A stretch of DNA of 64,000 nt from Rhodeus uyekii. Taxonomy: Eukaryota; Chordata; Actinopteri; Cypriniformes; Acheilognathidae. Shown in pieces: positions 30,431 to 42,664 of the stretch (its first letter is position 1; every line of letters begins with the position of its first letter). A model generated the notes under the pieces. That model was not told the origin of the DNA. It saw nothing but the letters and a program-made list of their open reading frames with translations, and made no database searches. The DNA lies in assembly GCA_037043235.1 (NCBI GenBank), contig JAWRVZ010000564.1, positions 1-64,000 on the forward strand, in the 5' to 3' direction. Made by a program: the position numbers and the translations under genes.

Positions 30431-31337
30431 TCATGATTAAATTTAGAGGTTGAGAGAACCTACCAAGAACATACCTGGAACCAACCGCGAACGTTCCAGG
30501 AATGCTCTATTTCCGTAAAGAAAACTTTCCTGGCGAACGTATCTAATGTTTGGTTGTCAACATAACTGAACTCCACTGTATTTTGAAACACTGCTCTGAA
30601 CTGTAGTTCAAAGCATCCATGTCACCCGACTATGGTTAAATGAAGCTTCTGCGCATTTCACAAGTTTTTCGAAGGGTGGTGCTTGCCAAGTCTGCGTTTG
30701 ACAAACCACACAATAGCACATCTGTTTCAACTCCCACAACGTTTAAAAGAGGAGTTAATGCACCTTCATCTCCTGGGTTTTTGTGAGAGGATTTTTTCAA
30801 AGGCTGGAGGGAAAAAAAGAAGAGTAGGCTAAGCCATTCTACAGCAGAGTAATTAATATTAACAAATAACAAAATAACAAAAATGTTCATGATCAGAATA
30901 ACCTAGTTATTATTACTATATATTATAGTTATACAGTGGGGATGTTAAAAACTCGCCACACTAACAAAAATACAACATTTTGATTTTTTAAATGGCTTGT
31001 TTTCAAAGGTGTTTCAGATAACGTGCAATTGAGCACTATAGGTGTCAACGTGGAGACGGGTGTCAGTATAGATTCAAAGCCTCCACACACGGCAATTTGC
31101 TTTGAACGTTTCAGTGTTTTATGAAACCTTGCGCTGTCCACCACTAGAAATCGGTTCACTTCAAATGAAAGCCTTTTAACATGTTTGTTCGTTGAGAGAT
31201 TGTAAACGCAACGTCCAATTGCACGCGTTTACGCATGCAACATTCAAGCACACAGTTGTGGAGTTGAGTTGAGGAATAGCCTACATCGAGATCATGTGAA
31301 ATGTAAAGCGTTTTTTTTTTCTTTTGTAAAGGTAAAC

Positions 31338-32325
31338 ATGCTACAGGAAACTCACTCAAGTGAATCAGATGAGAAATTTTGGACTAACCGTTGGGATGGG
31401 ATGGGTTGGGATGGGATGGGATGGGACAAAATTCTATATTTGGTCATGGAACAAATTGTTCTGCGGGAGCTGCTATATTATTTTATAATTGCCCTGCGAA
31501 AGTAGTTGTACACAAAACTAAAGCAAATGGTCACTGTGTCCTTTCAACTGATGATTTGTTTATATAGGGAATGTAGCTATATGGTTATAATAATATTTCT
31601 CAAAAACAAAGAATTGTTATCTGAAGTTTCTGAAATAATAGCAGGCCTGAAACACATTCCACAGACAATATCATATTAGGAGGGGATTTTAACAAGGTTA
31701 AGGATGATTGGATGGACCGGTCACCTTTTAATTTCCAATATCTCCCAAAGCTAAGGAAGTGCATTTCAAATGTTTTAATGATATTTACCCATCCTTAGAG
31801 CTTCTTAGATATAGATTTAACATTGATCACATTGTGAAATTGAAACAACAGTATATTTGTTCTTTGATGGCTTATTTCGTAAAACCTTTTGGTTTGACAT
31901 ATGAGTGGCTTAAAAGTACAATTACTTTGATTTCGTCATTTTCTAAAAACAACATCATTTTCAGTGTAATAATGGAAAATATACACAGTCAATACATTTT
32001 GAATAATATTCTCATTCTGGGGAAATTGAATATTCATTACTGTAAGTGCCTTAAAATAAATCTTTTTTGTTTTTCAAGTTTTTTGTTTTTCAGAAAGAAT
32101 TTTTGATTTATTGTAAATCGTTAAGATTACTAAAATCGAGAAGTGGAAGAAGACTTTTTGGTTTATTGAAGAAATTTAAGCTGTTGTATAATTATTTTTT
32201 TCTTTTCTCTCTCTCTCTATCTCTTTGTTTCTCTTTCTATGTTTCTTTTTTGGAGTTGTGCTCTGTAAGTGATTTTGTATTGCCTTATTGTAACTGTTTT
32301 TCTTGCAATAAAAAAAAGAAAAATG
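31338..32325 (+). pseudogene. Internally deleted L1-type LINE (U2)
   Basis: This is the same defective LINE as at 4164-5119, with LQETH, GDFN and the C-terminal block but no reverse transcriptase. It differs by an expanded GGGATG-type repeat near 31393-31427, which changes the frame, and by a TAG duplication near 31502. Confidence 0.65.
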
Positions 32326-32994
32326 AAAAAAGTTAAATCACTCCTGTCATCGGTGAGAAATGTAAGGAAATCATTGTAACGAGAGGTTTTACAGACCGTT
32401 TTCTCGAGAGAGTTTCGAGTACCTGTGATTTCCCGAGTCACGTGGCTCAACTTCGCGCTGTCAGTCTGTTTGAATTTATAAACTCAATTAAGCTTATAAT
32501 TAGCAGTTTCATTATATTTCTGTGAGTTTTGGTAAATATTAATGCATAATGTGACATGATGCATTGAATGTGAATGTGATGTACCTTAATATTTTATGTT
32601 TGGGGAGACATGGATTCATATTTTTGACTTTATCAAGATAAATATGTTTCCTCGTGCATAACACTCAGGTATTACTCCAAACACTTTAAGTATACAATTT
32701 ATCATTTAAAATAAATCACCATATTCTAGTTCTGTGATATTTTATGGTAAGTTGGTCATTAATGGATCATAAATATTGTTTGTATTAGCCTACAGTTAAA
32801 TAAAAAGAAATGTATGGACAAGAATTCCCTCTAGAATAAGGAACGGCAGATATTTCATTTCACATTACATCCGGTTTATGCAGTTGAAAAATGTTTTTAG
32901 ATTTTCCCTAATGCTATTATCAGTCCTTTTTTTCTTTTATTAAACGTTTTTTAACACGCTTTTTTCTATTTTCAGAATACTGTTTCACAAGTCT

Positions 32995-33146
32995 ACTATA
33001 ATGATTTCTTTATCAACAAGCCATTTTGTATTTGTGTGGCCATGCCATTAATTTAAATTAATTCAAAGTCATTTTGTGGTACGAGTTTATTAATGGCATG
33101 GCCACACAAATACAAAATTGCTTGTTGATAAAGAAATCATTATAGT
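32995..33146. mobile_element. Fold-back MITE (U2)
   Basis: This is the copy of 5777-5930 with the same termini. The right arm reads CACACAAATACAAAATTGC and so matches the left arm slightly better than the U1 copy does. Confidence 0.7.
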
Positions 33147-33167
33147 TAAAAAGATTAAGATTATAGA

Positions 33168-33872
33168 TGTTACTATTATATTATATATGTTACAGTCTAG
33201 GGGAAACAGGGCGTAACATAAATTATAACGAAGTCCAAGGTTTTCAACTTAAAATCCTTTTATTCAGGAATGATCTTCGTAATAGAAACATAAAGTGTGC
33301 CAAAATAACAAACAAAAACAGACTGCCTGGGTCTTTAAAACCTAAAAATTCCAAACAAATTAAATGAAATAAAAGTACATAGCTCTACCCTAACTCCCTG
33401 TCTAACAGAAACCAGGAGAAAATTTCAATAAACAAAAATAGGCACAGTCAGAGTGAGAAAAAGAATACAAACAACCCGAAACAGAAGAAAATACAACTCA
33501 ACAGCGTTGGGCGGGGGAGTGGCATCAGTTCACAGATTACCTTTTTAATACCCAACAATCACTGAGAACTCTCTATCCCTGCTATATAACATTTACGTTA
33601 TATAGCAGGGAGCCACAGCTTTTGGCCTGCTCTTTCATGAGCTCTTTGGGACGCTGGCAACAACGCGTCCTGCCGGCACAACTCAACACACTGTGCCACT
33701 AGCCCAGTCCCTCTCTCTTGCGCAGACTCCAGTTTTAAAGGCTGCACCTCCGAAGACGGGCCAATCCGCGGTTGTTAATAATTAAAACCGGAACCTGGCA
33801 AAAAGAGAGAGAGAAAACACAACAACTGTCCACAAATTCAATTTCTCCAAAAATACGTCAGAGGACGTAACA
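33168..33872 (-). mobile_element. Ty3/gypsy LTR, element A (U2)
   Basis: Same as 5952-6660: the minus strand starts TGTTACGTCC at 33872 next to a GGTGGGGG polypurine tract and ends at 33168 or 33188. It includes the TATA hairpin (33577-33610) and AATAAA. Confidence 0.7.
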
Positions 33873-33987
33873 CCCCCACCAATAAGAGACAACCCAAGGT
33901 TGTAACAAAAAAAAACAAAAAAACAAAAACAAATAAACAACAGTTTACATCTGATGGTATGTAAACAATTACATAACAGCTCTAGAG

Positions 33988-35174
33988 CAGGGGTGGGCAA
34001 ACTACGGCCCGCGGGCCATATCCGGCCCGTTGGGCTTTTTAATCCGGCCCGCCGAACTTTTATCAAACCTCCTTCATTTTACATTTCCCTGTTATGTCAC
34101 TCTGTCGCGCGGCGCTGAAGCTGTGGTGGAGAGTAGGCGTGTGTCGCAAACCCCTCTACACCTCCCCTCCCCGTTAACAATCTCGAACCGCTCACTAGTG
34201 ATGTTACGCTCTGTATCGAGGCTTCGGTGCGTGTGCCGAGAAATCCTGTAAGCTTTTAGTGAAGCGCGTATCGAGGCTTGTTTCGGTTTAGACCGATGAC
34301 GTCAGAGATGACGTGTGAAGCCTCGCTTCCGTCAGAGTGGTTCAGTAAGCGGTTCGAATCTTGCAGCGAAATTTTGCTTGATCTTTTTTTTTATTTGAAA
34401 TTATCTTGCCGAACCAAATATTGGGCTATTGGAGGATCCACTTCAGTACTGAGAGAGATAGAAAGTTATATTTCCACATTTGTACAGGCTTGCTGTCATG
34501 TATTTATGTACCCCGGCTTCATCTGTGCCTTGTGAAAGGGTGTTTTCAAAGGAAGAAAAAAACAAAAAAAATTGTCTTAGCCCTAAAATAGTTGAAAATT
34601 AATATTCTTCCTCTTCCCAGTTAAACCCAGACACTTATAAAATTATAATTTTGTCCCATCTGCCTATGACCAAACAATTGATTTACATACATTTGATTTA
34701 TTTATCCTTTATTTATCTGGGAAAATCCCAATGAGATATCATAATCTCTTCCTTCAGGGAGACCTGGTCAAAAAACGGCAGCACACAGTTTCAGACAAAT
34801 TATTAAAAAAACAGACAATCCAACAATAGTTATAGTTGATAGTCCCATAAATTTCAAGCCAATACTTTTATTGCAAAGTTATGATAATACAATCATTATA
34901 TACCACAAGAAAATACCCATTATATATACAGAGTGTATCACACACCACATCAGGCACATCTGTAATGTATCTGATTGTTTTATACTCTTTGGCCACTAGA
35001 TGGTTTTGTGAGCAAATGAGGCTTTGAGAAATGAACCCTTTTGTGAACCACTTGGCTGAAAAGCTTCAATGCTTCATGAGGCTTCATCTCGCCATCACTA
35101 CCGCTCACACCGGCCCGTCTGTCAATTTTAAGAAACCAATGTGGCCCGCAAGACAAATAGTTTGCCCACCCCTG
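33988..35174. mobile_element. Outer hAT MITE, U2 only, host of a nested hAT
   Basis: Termini CAGGGGTGGGCAAACTACGG and, reversed, CAGGGGTGGGCAAACTATTT, with the perfect 8-bp duplication CTCTAGAG (33980-33987, 35175-35182). This fits the hAT target preference nTnTAGAn. U1 has the empty site. Without the nested element and its second target copy it would be only about 274 bp, i.e. a MITE. Confidence 0.9.
34196..35100 (+). mobile_element. Nested hAT with transposase C-terminal remnant
   Basis: Termini TAGTGATG/CATCACTA with the perfect 8-bp duplication CCGCTCAC (34188-34195, 35101-35108). About 34500-34600 translates to SSVPCERVFSK followed by LSPKIVEN, the conserved hAT C-terminal dimerisation motif. 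The rest of the transposase is gone. It is a deletion derivative that inserted into the outer hAT MITE. Confidence 0.88.
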
Positions 35175-35182
35175 CTCTAGAG

Positions 35183-36201
35183 AGAGCATCTGCAATAACA
35201 TTATCAGTTCCTTTCTTGTGCTGTATTTTCACATTAAAATCCTGCACAGTTAATGACCACCTCATTTAACGCTGATTGTGATTGCACATGCGTGAAAGAA
35301 AAATCAAGCGGTAATGATCAGTGAACACTGCAATTGGGAGTGAACTGCTTCCTAAATACACTTCGATATGTTGAAGAGCCAATATTAAGGAAAGTGTTTA
35401 TTTTTCAATAGTGCTGTAGTTCTGTTGGTGTTTTAAAACCTTTCGCGAGAAGTAACAGTGGGTGATCAATTCCTCGGTCATCCTCTTGTAAACAGCACAG
35501 CTCCGGCTCCCACAGCACTGGCTGTGTGGACTGGCGTCTACCTCAAGTTTAAAAGGACGAGAGAACACGGGGGCAGCCAGAACAGGAGCAAAACACATTA
35601 GATCTTTTACCGCCTTAAAAGCTTCTTCACACAACGGAGACCAGATAAAGAATCTTGATGAACTCAGCAAATCAGTTAGTGGTGACACAACAGAAGCACA
35701 TTTTTTACAAAATGCTCTGTAATAGCCCACCATCCCAAGAAAACGTCGCAACTCTCGCTTTGTCTTGGGTGTTGGATACTGAAGGATGGCGGTAACCTTT
35801 GCATTCACCAGGCGTACCTACCCCTGCCCTACTTGTTTTCCCAGATATGTAACCACGGTCTTACAAAATTCACACTTAGCAAGGTTAATAGTTAGTTTAG
35901 CTTCACTTAAGCGGGAAAAAAAACTTCTCGTCATGTTTTAATGTGATCTTCCCAGCTATCCGAGTAAATCACAACGTCATCCAAGTAAGCCTCACAGTTT
36001 TGAACGCCACACAACACTTTCTGCATAAGCCTTTGAAAGGTAGCTGGAGCATTTCTCATTCCAAAGGCCATGACTGTGTAGTTTAGAAAACTGTCTGGTG
36101 TTACAAAGGCCGATATTTCAGATGCGCGTTTTGTTAGCGGCACTTGCCAATACCCTTTTAAAAGATCTAATTTGGTTTCAAGGCGGGCAAGCACCTACTC
36201 G
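35183..36201 (-). pseudogene. Gypsy element A pol fragment: reverse transcriptase and RNase H (U2)
   Basis: Minus strand. 36194-35931 carries FGMRNAPATFQRLM and the catalytic YLDDVVIYS block of a Ty3/gypsy reverse transcriptase. 35808-35398 carries the connection region (FLGMVGYYRAFC) and the start of RNase H (FKLEVDASPHSQ). RNase H continues as TDH and DALSR motifs to 35183. Frameshifts between 35931 and 35808 and stops in RNase H make it inactive, and no integrase is present. Upstream it is cut by a hAT; after that hAT, MPRMEDCVD (37332-37306) is the continuation of the same reverse transcriptase. Confidence 0.85.
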
Positions 36202-36209
36202 GTCTACAC

Positions 36210-37305
36210 CAGGGGTGTCAAACGTACGGCCCGCGCACCGGATCTGGCCCGCCAGGGGGTTCAGTCCGGCCCGGTAGATAAATCAGCAATATGAAAAAAA
36301 ATATTTTCATTTTCGGCGGAACTAACAGCAGATGGCAGCACTGAGCTTCAGGGTCTGAATGGTGTTTAGTTCCGTCAGTTTACACGCTTTCCTGTTGTCC
36401 GTGGCAACCTCATCATCGAAATATCTTCGTCAAAAAAGAGAAAAATGGACGCAAAGTGGCGGATTTATCAAGAAAAATTGACCTCTTCCTAAATGTTCAC
36501 GGAGGTGAATGGGAAACCCGTGTGCTGGTGTGCATCAGCAAGTTTCGGTGCTTAAGGAATATAATATTCGGCGCCACTATAAAACCGGTAAGCATGGAGT
36601 TTAGGAGCGTATATTCAAAAAACACTAAATAAGCAATAGGGATTTAAAGATAATCATACATTATCTTTAAAAATAGGATGCGTGACGTGCCAAACTGTGT
36701 TTAAGTTTGCGTTTGGCACGCATCCATATATTCTCGACGTCTCATAGTGATAAAGTTAATTTGTTTACATAAAAAAAAACACACATACTTATGTATAAAC
36801 TTGCAAATTTTACAAAACTTTTTTTTTTTTTTTAAACAGCTGCCACTTAAGATTTTAAGTGTGTGAAATTAATTCATGTGTTCAGAATTGCTTCTCAGAG
36901 TTGGAAAATGAATTTTAAATAATTGATATTTGATTTTTGCTAACATGCAGGACAGTGTTTAAGTTCCACAAAACTGTGACTAAATGCTTTGCATCATTAT
37001 AAAATAATAAACACTTTTTTTATGCATAATGCACTTAAATAAATGTTAAACTGAGTAAACTGTGTTTTTGAAATTGCATATACTATACGTAGGTTGTTTG
37101 TAATATATTTTGTAAATTCATTTAATTTTATTAATTTTTATAAATTAATATCATTTATAATATAATACACTAATATAATAGTCCACAAAAAAGCGGACTT
37201 ATTGTTAGTTCTATGTAATTTTGCTAAGAGTTTAGTGCTCGGCCCCCTTGACATCAGATTAAGCAGTGTGCGGCCCCCCCGAACAAAATGAGTTTGACAC
37301 CCCTG
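36210..37305 (+). mobile_element. hAT element with BED-finger remnant inserted in gypsy pol (U2)
   Basis: Termini CAGGGGTGTCAAAC/GTTTGACACCCCTG with the perfect 8-bp duplication GTCTACAC (36202-36209, 37306-37313). About 36440-36600 is the decayed N-terminal zinc-finger part of its transposase (FTEVNGKPVCW; KEYNIRRHYKTGKHG). The remainder is non-coding. It splits the gypsy reverse-transcriptase frame just after MEDCVD. Confidence 0.88.
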
Positions 37306-37925
37306 GTCTACACAGTCCTCCATACGAGGCATGGTGAAAGAATCTGGTTGTTACGCCAGCCGCAGCTGGAACCAGCTTCTAGAAGAGATCAGTAGGTACC
37401 AACCAAATTCACGGGTAAAAATTCGCAATTTCACAGAAGGTTTTTAAAAAAACATTCGATTTCACAGAGAATTCACGGGTACAATTTTTAGGCAACAATC
37501 ACTTTAATCAGTTCATCTGCTGTCACACCCGCTGTTTTGTATTCTAAAATACCACTTTTCGACTGTTCACCTGTATTAAAAAACAAAAAGGAAACAAAAT
37601 ACGACTACAACGCACGTAGCCACAGACTCCGCAACGCCACTTGACATTAATGTAATAGTTTAGTTTTTCGTGGCCAAAACTTGGCCGACCAATGTGGTTG
37701 CTGACATATTCTGTTGCTGCGGTGCCTTGACGTTTGTGTACTGGCTGACACTTCTCTCCGCGTCAACGCTGTTCGTTGGTACAGAAAGGTAGCGTAATGC
37801 TAGCCGGCTCAGCAGAGGAAACCGACTGCTGTGCGAACGCCAGAATGCTGTAATACTCGTATCCAGCGGAACTTCTTTTGCTTCTGTTTAGTAGGCTGCA
37901 AACTCGGCTAAGATCCCAGCAAACA

Positions 37926-39366
37926 CAGAACGTTCCCCTAACGTTCCCATTTGGTTCCCGTTTGGTTATTTTTTGGGGAACCAAATAAGAACGTTCTGGG
38001 AACCTTCTCTATTGGTTATATTTGTGTAACCTACAGGGAACGTTCCCGGAATGTTCCCTGGAGGTTATTTTTTTGGCTTAATTGTGTAACTTATAGAGAA
38101 CGTTCCCTGAACGTTCCCTGCAGGTTATTTTTTGGCTTAATTGTGTAACTTATAGAGAACGTTCCCGGAACGTTCCCTGCAGGTTATTGTTTTAGCTTAA
38201 TGTTGTAGTGTTGTAGTGCTTAGTGTTGTAACTTATGGAGAACGTTCCCTCCAGGTTATTTTTTGGCTTAATTTTGTAACTTACAGAGAACGTTCCCCTG
38301 AACGTTCCCTGCAGGTTATTTTTTTGGCTTAATGTTGTAACTTATAGAGAACGTTCCAGGAACGTTCCCTGCAGGTTATTTTGTGGCTTAATTTTGTAAC
38401 TTATAGAGAACGTTCTCGGAACGTTCCCTGCAGGTTATTTTTTTGGCTTACTTGTGTAACTTACAGAGAACATTCTCGGAACGTTCCCTGCAGGTTATTT
38501 TTTGGCTTAATTGTGTAACTTACAGAGGACGTTCCCGGAACGTTCCCTGCAGGTTATTTTTTTAGCTTAATGTTGTAACTTATGGAGAACGTTCCCGAAC
38601 GTTCCCTCCAGGTTATTTTTTGGCTTAATTTTGTAACTTACAGAGGACGTTCCCGGAACGTTCCCTGCAGGTTATTTTTTTAGCTTAATGTTGTAACTTA
38701 TGGAGAACGTTCCCGAACGTTCCCTCCAGGTTATTTTTTGGCTTAATTTTGTAACTTACAGAGAACGTTCCCCAGAACGTTCCCTGCAGGTTATTTTTTT
38801 GGCTTAATGTTGTAACTTATAGAGAACGTTCCTGGAACGTTCCCTGCAGGTTATTTTTTTGGCTTACTTGTGTAACTTACAGAGAACATTCTCGGAACGT
38901 TCCCTGCAGGTTATTTTTTGGCTTAATTGTGTAACTTACGAGGACGTTCCCGGAACGTTCCCTGCAGGTTATTTTTTTAGCTTAATGTTGTAACTTATGG
39001 AGAACGTTCCCGAACGTTCCCTCCAGGTTATTTTTTGGCTTAATTTTGTAACTTACAGAGGACGTTCCCGGAACGTTCCCTGCAGGTTATTTTTTTAGCT
39101 TAATGTTGTAACTTATGGAGAACGTTCCCGAACGTTCCCTCCAGGTTATTTTTTGGCTTAATTTTGTAACTTACAGAGAACGTTCCCCTGAACATTCCCT
39201 GCAGGTTATTTTTTTTGGCTTAATGTTGTAACTTATAGAGAACGTTCCAGGAACGTTCCCTGCAGGTTATTTTGTGGCTTAATTTTGTAACTTATAGAGA
39301 ATGTTCCCGGAACGTTCCCTGCAGGTTATTTTTTTTAGCTTAATGTTGTAACTTATAGAGAATGTG
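37926..39366 (+). repeat. 58-bp-period minisatellite (U2)
   Basis: About 24 units with the same variants and order as the U1 array. It stops at GAGAATGT|GCACATTTCC, where the array is fused directly to gag codons, so the LTR and 5' gag of element B were removed by a deletion starting inside the array. Confidence 0.92.
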
Positions 39367-39960
39367 CACATTTCCGGGAAGTATTCGGCCAGTCTGCGGG
39401 TCCTACTTCAGTGCATGACCAACTTTTACAGCTCCAGCAAGGCTCTCAAACTATCCAAGATTACACTTTACAGTTCCGGACACTGGCGGCTACCAGTGGC
39501 TGGAACGAAACGGCTCTACTCTCAGTTTTTCGGCGAGGACTGAACCCGCAGGTCCGCCTTCACCTAGCTATTTATGATGACCATGTTGGGCTGGAATACT
39601 TCATCCGTCAAGCAACCTTAGTCTCTCAAAACCTTGCTACCTGCTCAGCTCCTCCATTGCCATTGCATTCCCCGCCTCCGCCGAGGGAGCCCTCCCCTCT
39701 AGCACCAGAACCCATGCAGGTGGATCACACCCGCCTATCTCCTGCAGAACGAGAGAGACGTATGCGTTCACACCTCTGTCTCTACTGCGGAGGATCGGGT
39801 CATTTCCGTGCTACCTGTCCGACCCGTCCTCCGCGCCCAGCGGTGAGTACCATACTTTCAGAGCTTGTGATGTATATCCTGCCGCAGTCTGATGTGTTAA
39901 TAACCTCCTCCTTCTGTTCCATTCCAGCCAAGGTCCTAATCGACTCCGGTTCGGCGGGAG
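39367..39960 (+). pseudogene. Gypsy gag 3' fragment (U2)
   Basis: The sequence matches the second half of the 11417 gag from the FREVFGQS region onward. It keeps the CCHC knuckle and IDSGSAG, then stops one codon later at the junction with L2 LINE sequence. The 5' half, start codon and LTR are missing, the upstream neighbour being minisatellite. It could be translated only from an internal Met at 39411. Confidence 0.85.
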
Positions 39961-40495
39961 TCTGACTGCTGATAGTCGCAGTTTTGTTAATAAAGAAATG
40001 GGCAAAATCATTGGCAGTTAAAGAGGTAGAGGGTGGAGGGGGAAAGAGGAGAGAGCTGAATGTTTTGAAAAGTGCATGCATGTTAGAAGCACTTTTAATC
40101 TTGGTGAGGAAATGCAAATATTTGCAGGTATGGACATCAGTAGAAAAGGTAGAGAGCAGAGAATTATACAAACTCATGGCCGGACGGGTCCTTTGATTTG
40201 TGCCATTCTCTCCAAGATGCCCTTAACTTGGTTCACGAAGAGCATCCGTTAGCCAGGGGTTAGAGAGAGTAGCACGCGGTGACCTCGAAGAGAGCGGACA
40301 GAAATTGTCTAGACAAGACGTTAGAGTGGAAAATAAAGTGTCTGTTGCAGTATTCACATCCAGAGATGAGAACTGTTTGGGAGAAGGAAGACAGGATGAA
40401 ACGACAGAGAAAAAATGGGAAGGAGAAAGAGAGCGCAGGTCTCGCCTGAAAGTGACTGGTAGACTGGTTGGTGTTGCAGAAGTAGTAACTTGCAC
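39961..40495 (-). pseudogene. L2-type LINE fragment (U2)
   Basis: Only the upstream part (DALRE and ANDFAHFF blocks) remains. The reverse-transcriptase blocks present in U1 at 12556-13375 were removed by a deletion that fuses LINE sequence to gag at 39960. Confidence 0.75.
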
Positions 40496-41538
40496 ATGAA
40501 ATGTAATGAAAGATGGTCAGAAACATGCAGGGGTTTAATTAGAATGTTGTCTGTGATGCAGTTGTGTCAAGTCGATCGAGTAGATCAAGACAAGTTGGTT
40601 GCCCGACCATATATTTATATATGTATAATATTCTAAAATATACCGTATGAGATCAAAATAGCTTAATAGCTTGAGGCACAAAGGTCTGAAGATTTGAAAG
40701 GGAACATTTTTGTATATTATTTATTTTATCCTTGGCATTATCTCTATCCACAAATGTGCTGTATTGTATTACAATTGTATTAATTGTATAAAGTAATAAA
40801 TAAAAATAATGCATCATTGTGCATACGTAGTAACCATTTAATGAAAACAATAAGCCCTGTGAAACATAAACATCATTTACACTGATTTCAGAAAAGCTGA
40901 GGCATTTAACAGCGCCATTTAGCTGTTCTGAAAACACGTTCAGCACATTCGTGATGGGAGTTTGTGTGGAGCAGCTTGTACTGTGAACTGAAACACTGAA
41001 TTAAAGAGCTGTCTTGCAAGAGACATCTTTCTAAGAACCATCATACACTTTAAAATCTAAGCTTTGGCATCAAAGTACATTTCTCTGAGCAAACATTGTA
41101 TGATAAAATCCACTGAAACACTACACCTTACCAGTAGTATTGATAAACTTTACTAAATGCTTTACTGTGATTCTTCCTTTTTGGAAGCGTGGTCCTCAAT
41201 GTCTTTCACGTTTGGTCCCGAACTCTAGACATGAATGTAATGAATTAATAATGCGGTCACTACATACAGCAAGCACTCATAAACTAAAAACATGTCAATC
41301 AAATCACAACTAAACACTACAAAAAGAAATGACCAAATATGCTGGTATCCAGCTAGTCATCGGTGTTGCAGGCACACGAGTCAAATCAAAATTAGACTAA
41401 GATCTAACATAAACTGCATATGCTGCTTTTTAGCTCCTGAGCCAAAAAGACTTACTTTGGCTCCAACATTTGAGCCTGATTCTATAATTGGTCTGTGCAA
41501 TTAATACATTTAATACATGGGTGCGAGACACAGCTTAC
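40496..41538. other. U2 counterpart of 13908-14956
   Basis: No features beyond the possible second exon of the candidate gene (about 41165-41227, minus strand). A small deletion near 40821 distinguishes it from U1. Confidence 0.35.
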
Positions 41539-41644
41539 CTCTGTGAATGTTACTAGACAATAACCCTGTTTTGAGAGCCTCTAACTCCACTGTGATTGCC
41601 AGTCCCAGAGTTAATGTGGCACTGAACAGACCTCTTTTTCCCAT
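41539..41644 (-). CDS. Candidate first coding exon (U2)
   Basis: Same frame and donor site as the U1 exon. Two substitutions are visible: one synonymous (Ser codon TCC to TCT) and one Ser-to-Leu. The possible second exon is also present (near 41165-41227, with Ala to Ser near its end). No stop has entered the first exon. Confidence 0.35.
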
Positions 41645-41816
41645 TATAAATTCTCTCAGTACTTAAAATCATTATTAATTAAATAATCACAATGAACGCC
41701 CGTGTCATCTTCCGACGCAGTGTAATGTTGTCAGGAATGTTTCCCTTTGAAAGAAATTCTTGAATTCCATCATAAAACGTATATAAATCCATATTGTCCC
41801 TCAGTCATCACCAAAT

Positions 41817-41931
41817 GACGTCACTATAAAGCGCGCACATGCGATCGTGTTTCCGATACGGATCAAGTAGTCAATAGCCAATCAGCACGTCTGTGTTCAT
41901 TCGGCAGCTCAACATAAATGCCTGTGATTGG
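41817..41931 (-). promoter_or_regulatory. Promoter-like block upstream of candidate exon (U2)
   Basis: This copy carries a perfect palindromic CRE, TGACGTCA (41817-41824), where U1 and U3 have TGACGTAA/TTACGTCA. A small deletion has removed the CCAAT box next to the NRF1-like motif and shortened that motif. Two CCAAT boxes remain. Confidence 0.45.
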
Positions 41932-42146
41932 TTGATCGGCTCAACGTTGCAATAAACAACAGTTCAGTCTTTGAAATCAAGGCTTTTGAAGTCTTCCGTT
42001 TTTTCAGCTCTTTGAAGTGAACCCATTCCGGCATTCGAGGCCTTTCACTCGGTTAATTTACGTTACAATACCTTGCTTTATTCCACGCAAGCACATACTT
42101 TCCACAGATGTCAAAAGTAGTACTTGTTGTGCCGACAGCCAACGTG

Positions 42147-42279
42147 GCAGCTGTACAATAGCTCAGTCTGTAGGGCGTCAGTGCTTTCATCGACAAGGTC
42201 GCGGGTTCGCTCCCAGGGAAAACAAGACCTTCTCAGCATGCAGTTTAGGTAACTTTTAGGTCTGCTAAATGGTAAGCAA
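42147..42279 (+). mobile_element. tRNA-derived SINE 1 (U2)
   Basis: Copy of 15572-15705. The A box reads ATAGCTCAGTCTGTAGG and the B box GGGTTCGCTCCC. Confidence 0.6.
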
Positions 42280-42664
42280 ACATTTATTCTCCATTCATTC
42301 ATAATGAATTCACTTGCGTTTTCCTCCTCTGTTAGATTCGTTTCCCGGCGTGCCTCATTCCAGTCCTCTTTTTACTAACGGTTGAATGAATAAGTAGGCT
42401 ACTCAGCGCTGAGGGAGATAAATTGTCTCTCAACTTTATTCTTTATCTATTTGAATATGTATAGAGAAATGTCTAGGGGAGTAACAGAGACAACCAATGA
42501 GAGAAAATAACATCATATAGGAATCTCAAACATGATAAGATCATATAGGAATTTCTACACATTTCTACACCAGAACCAAGTTGTCCAAGTTTTACCACGA
42601 ATACATTGGAAGCCTGCTGGACTTCTGTTCCTTTACCATAGAAGTGGAGATTCATCCCCACTAC

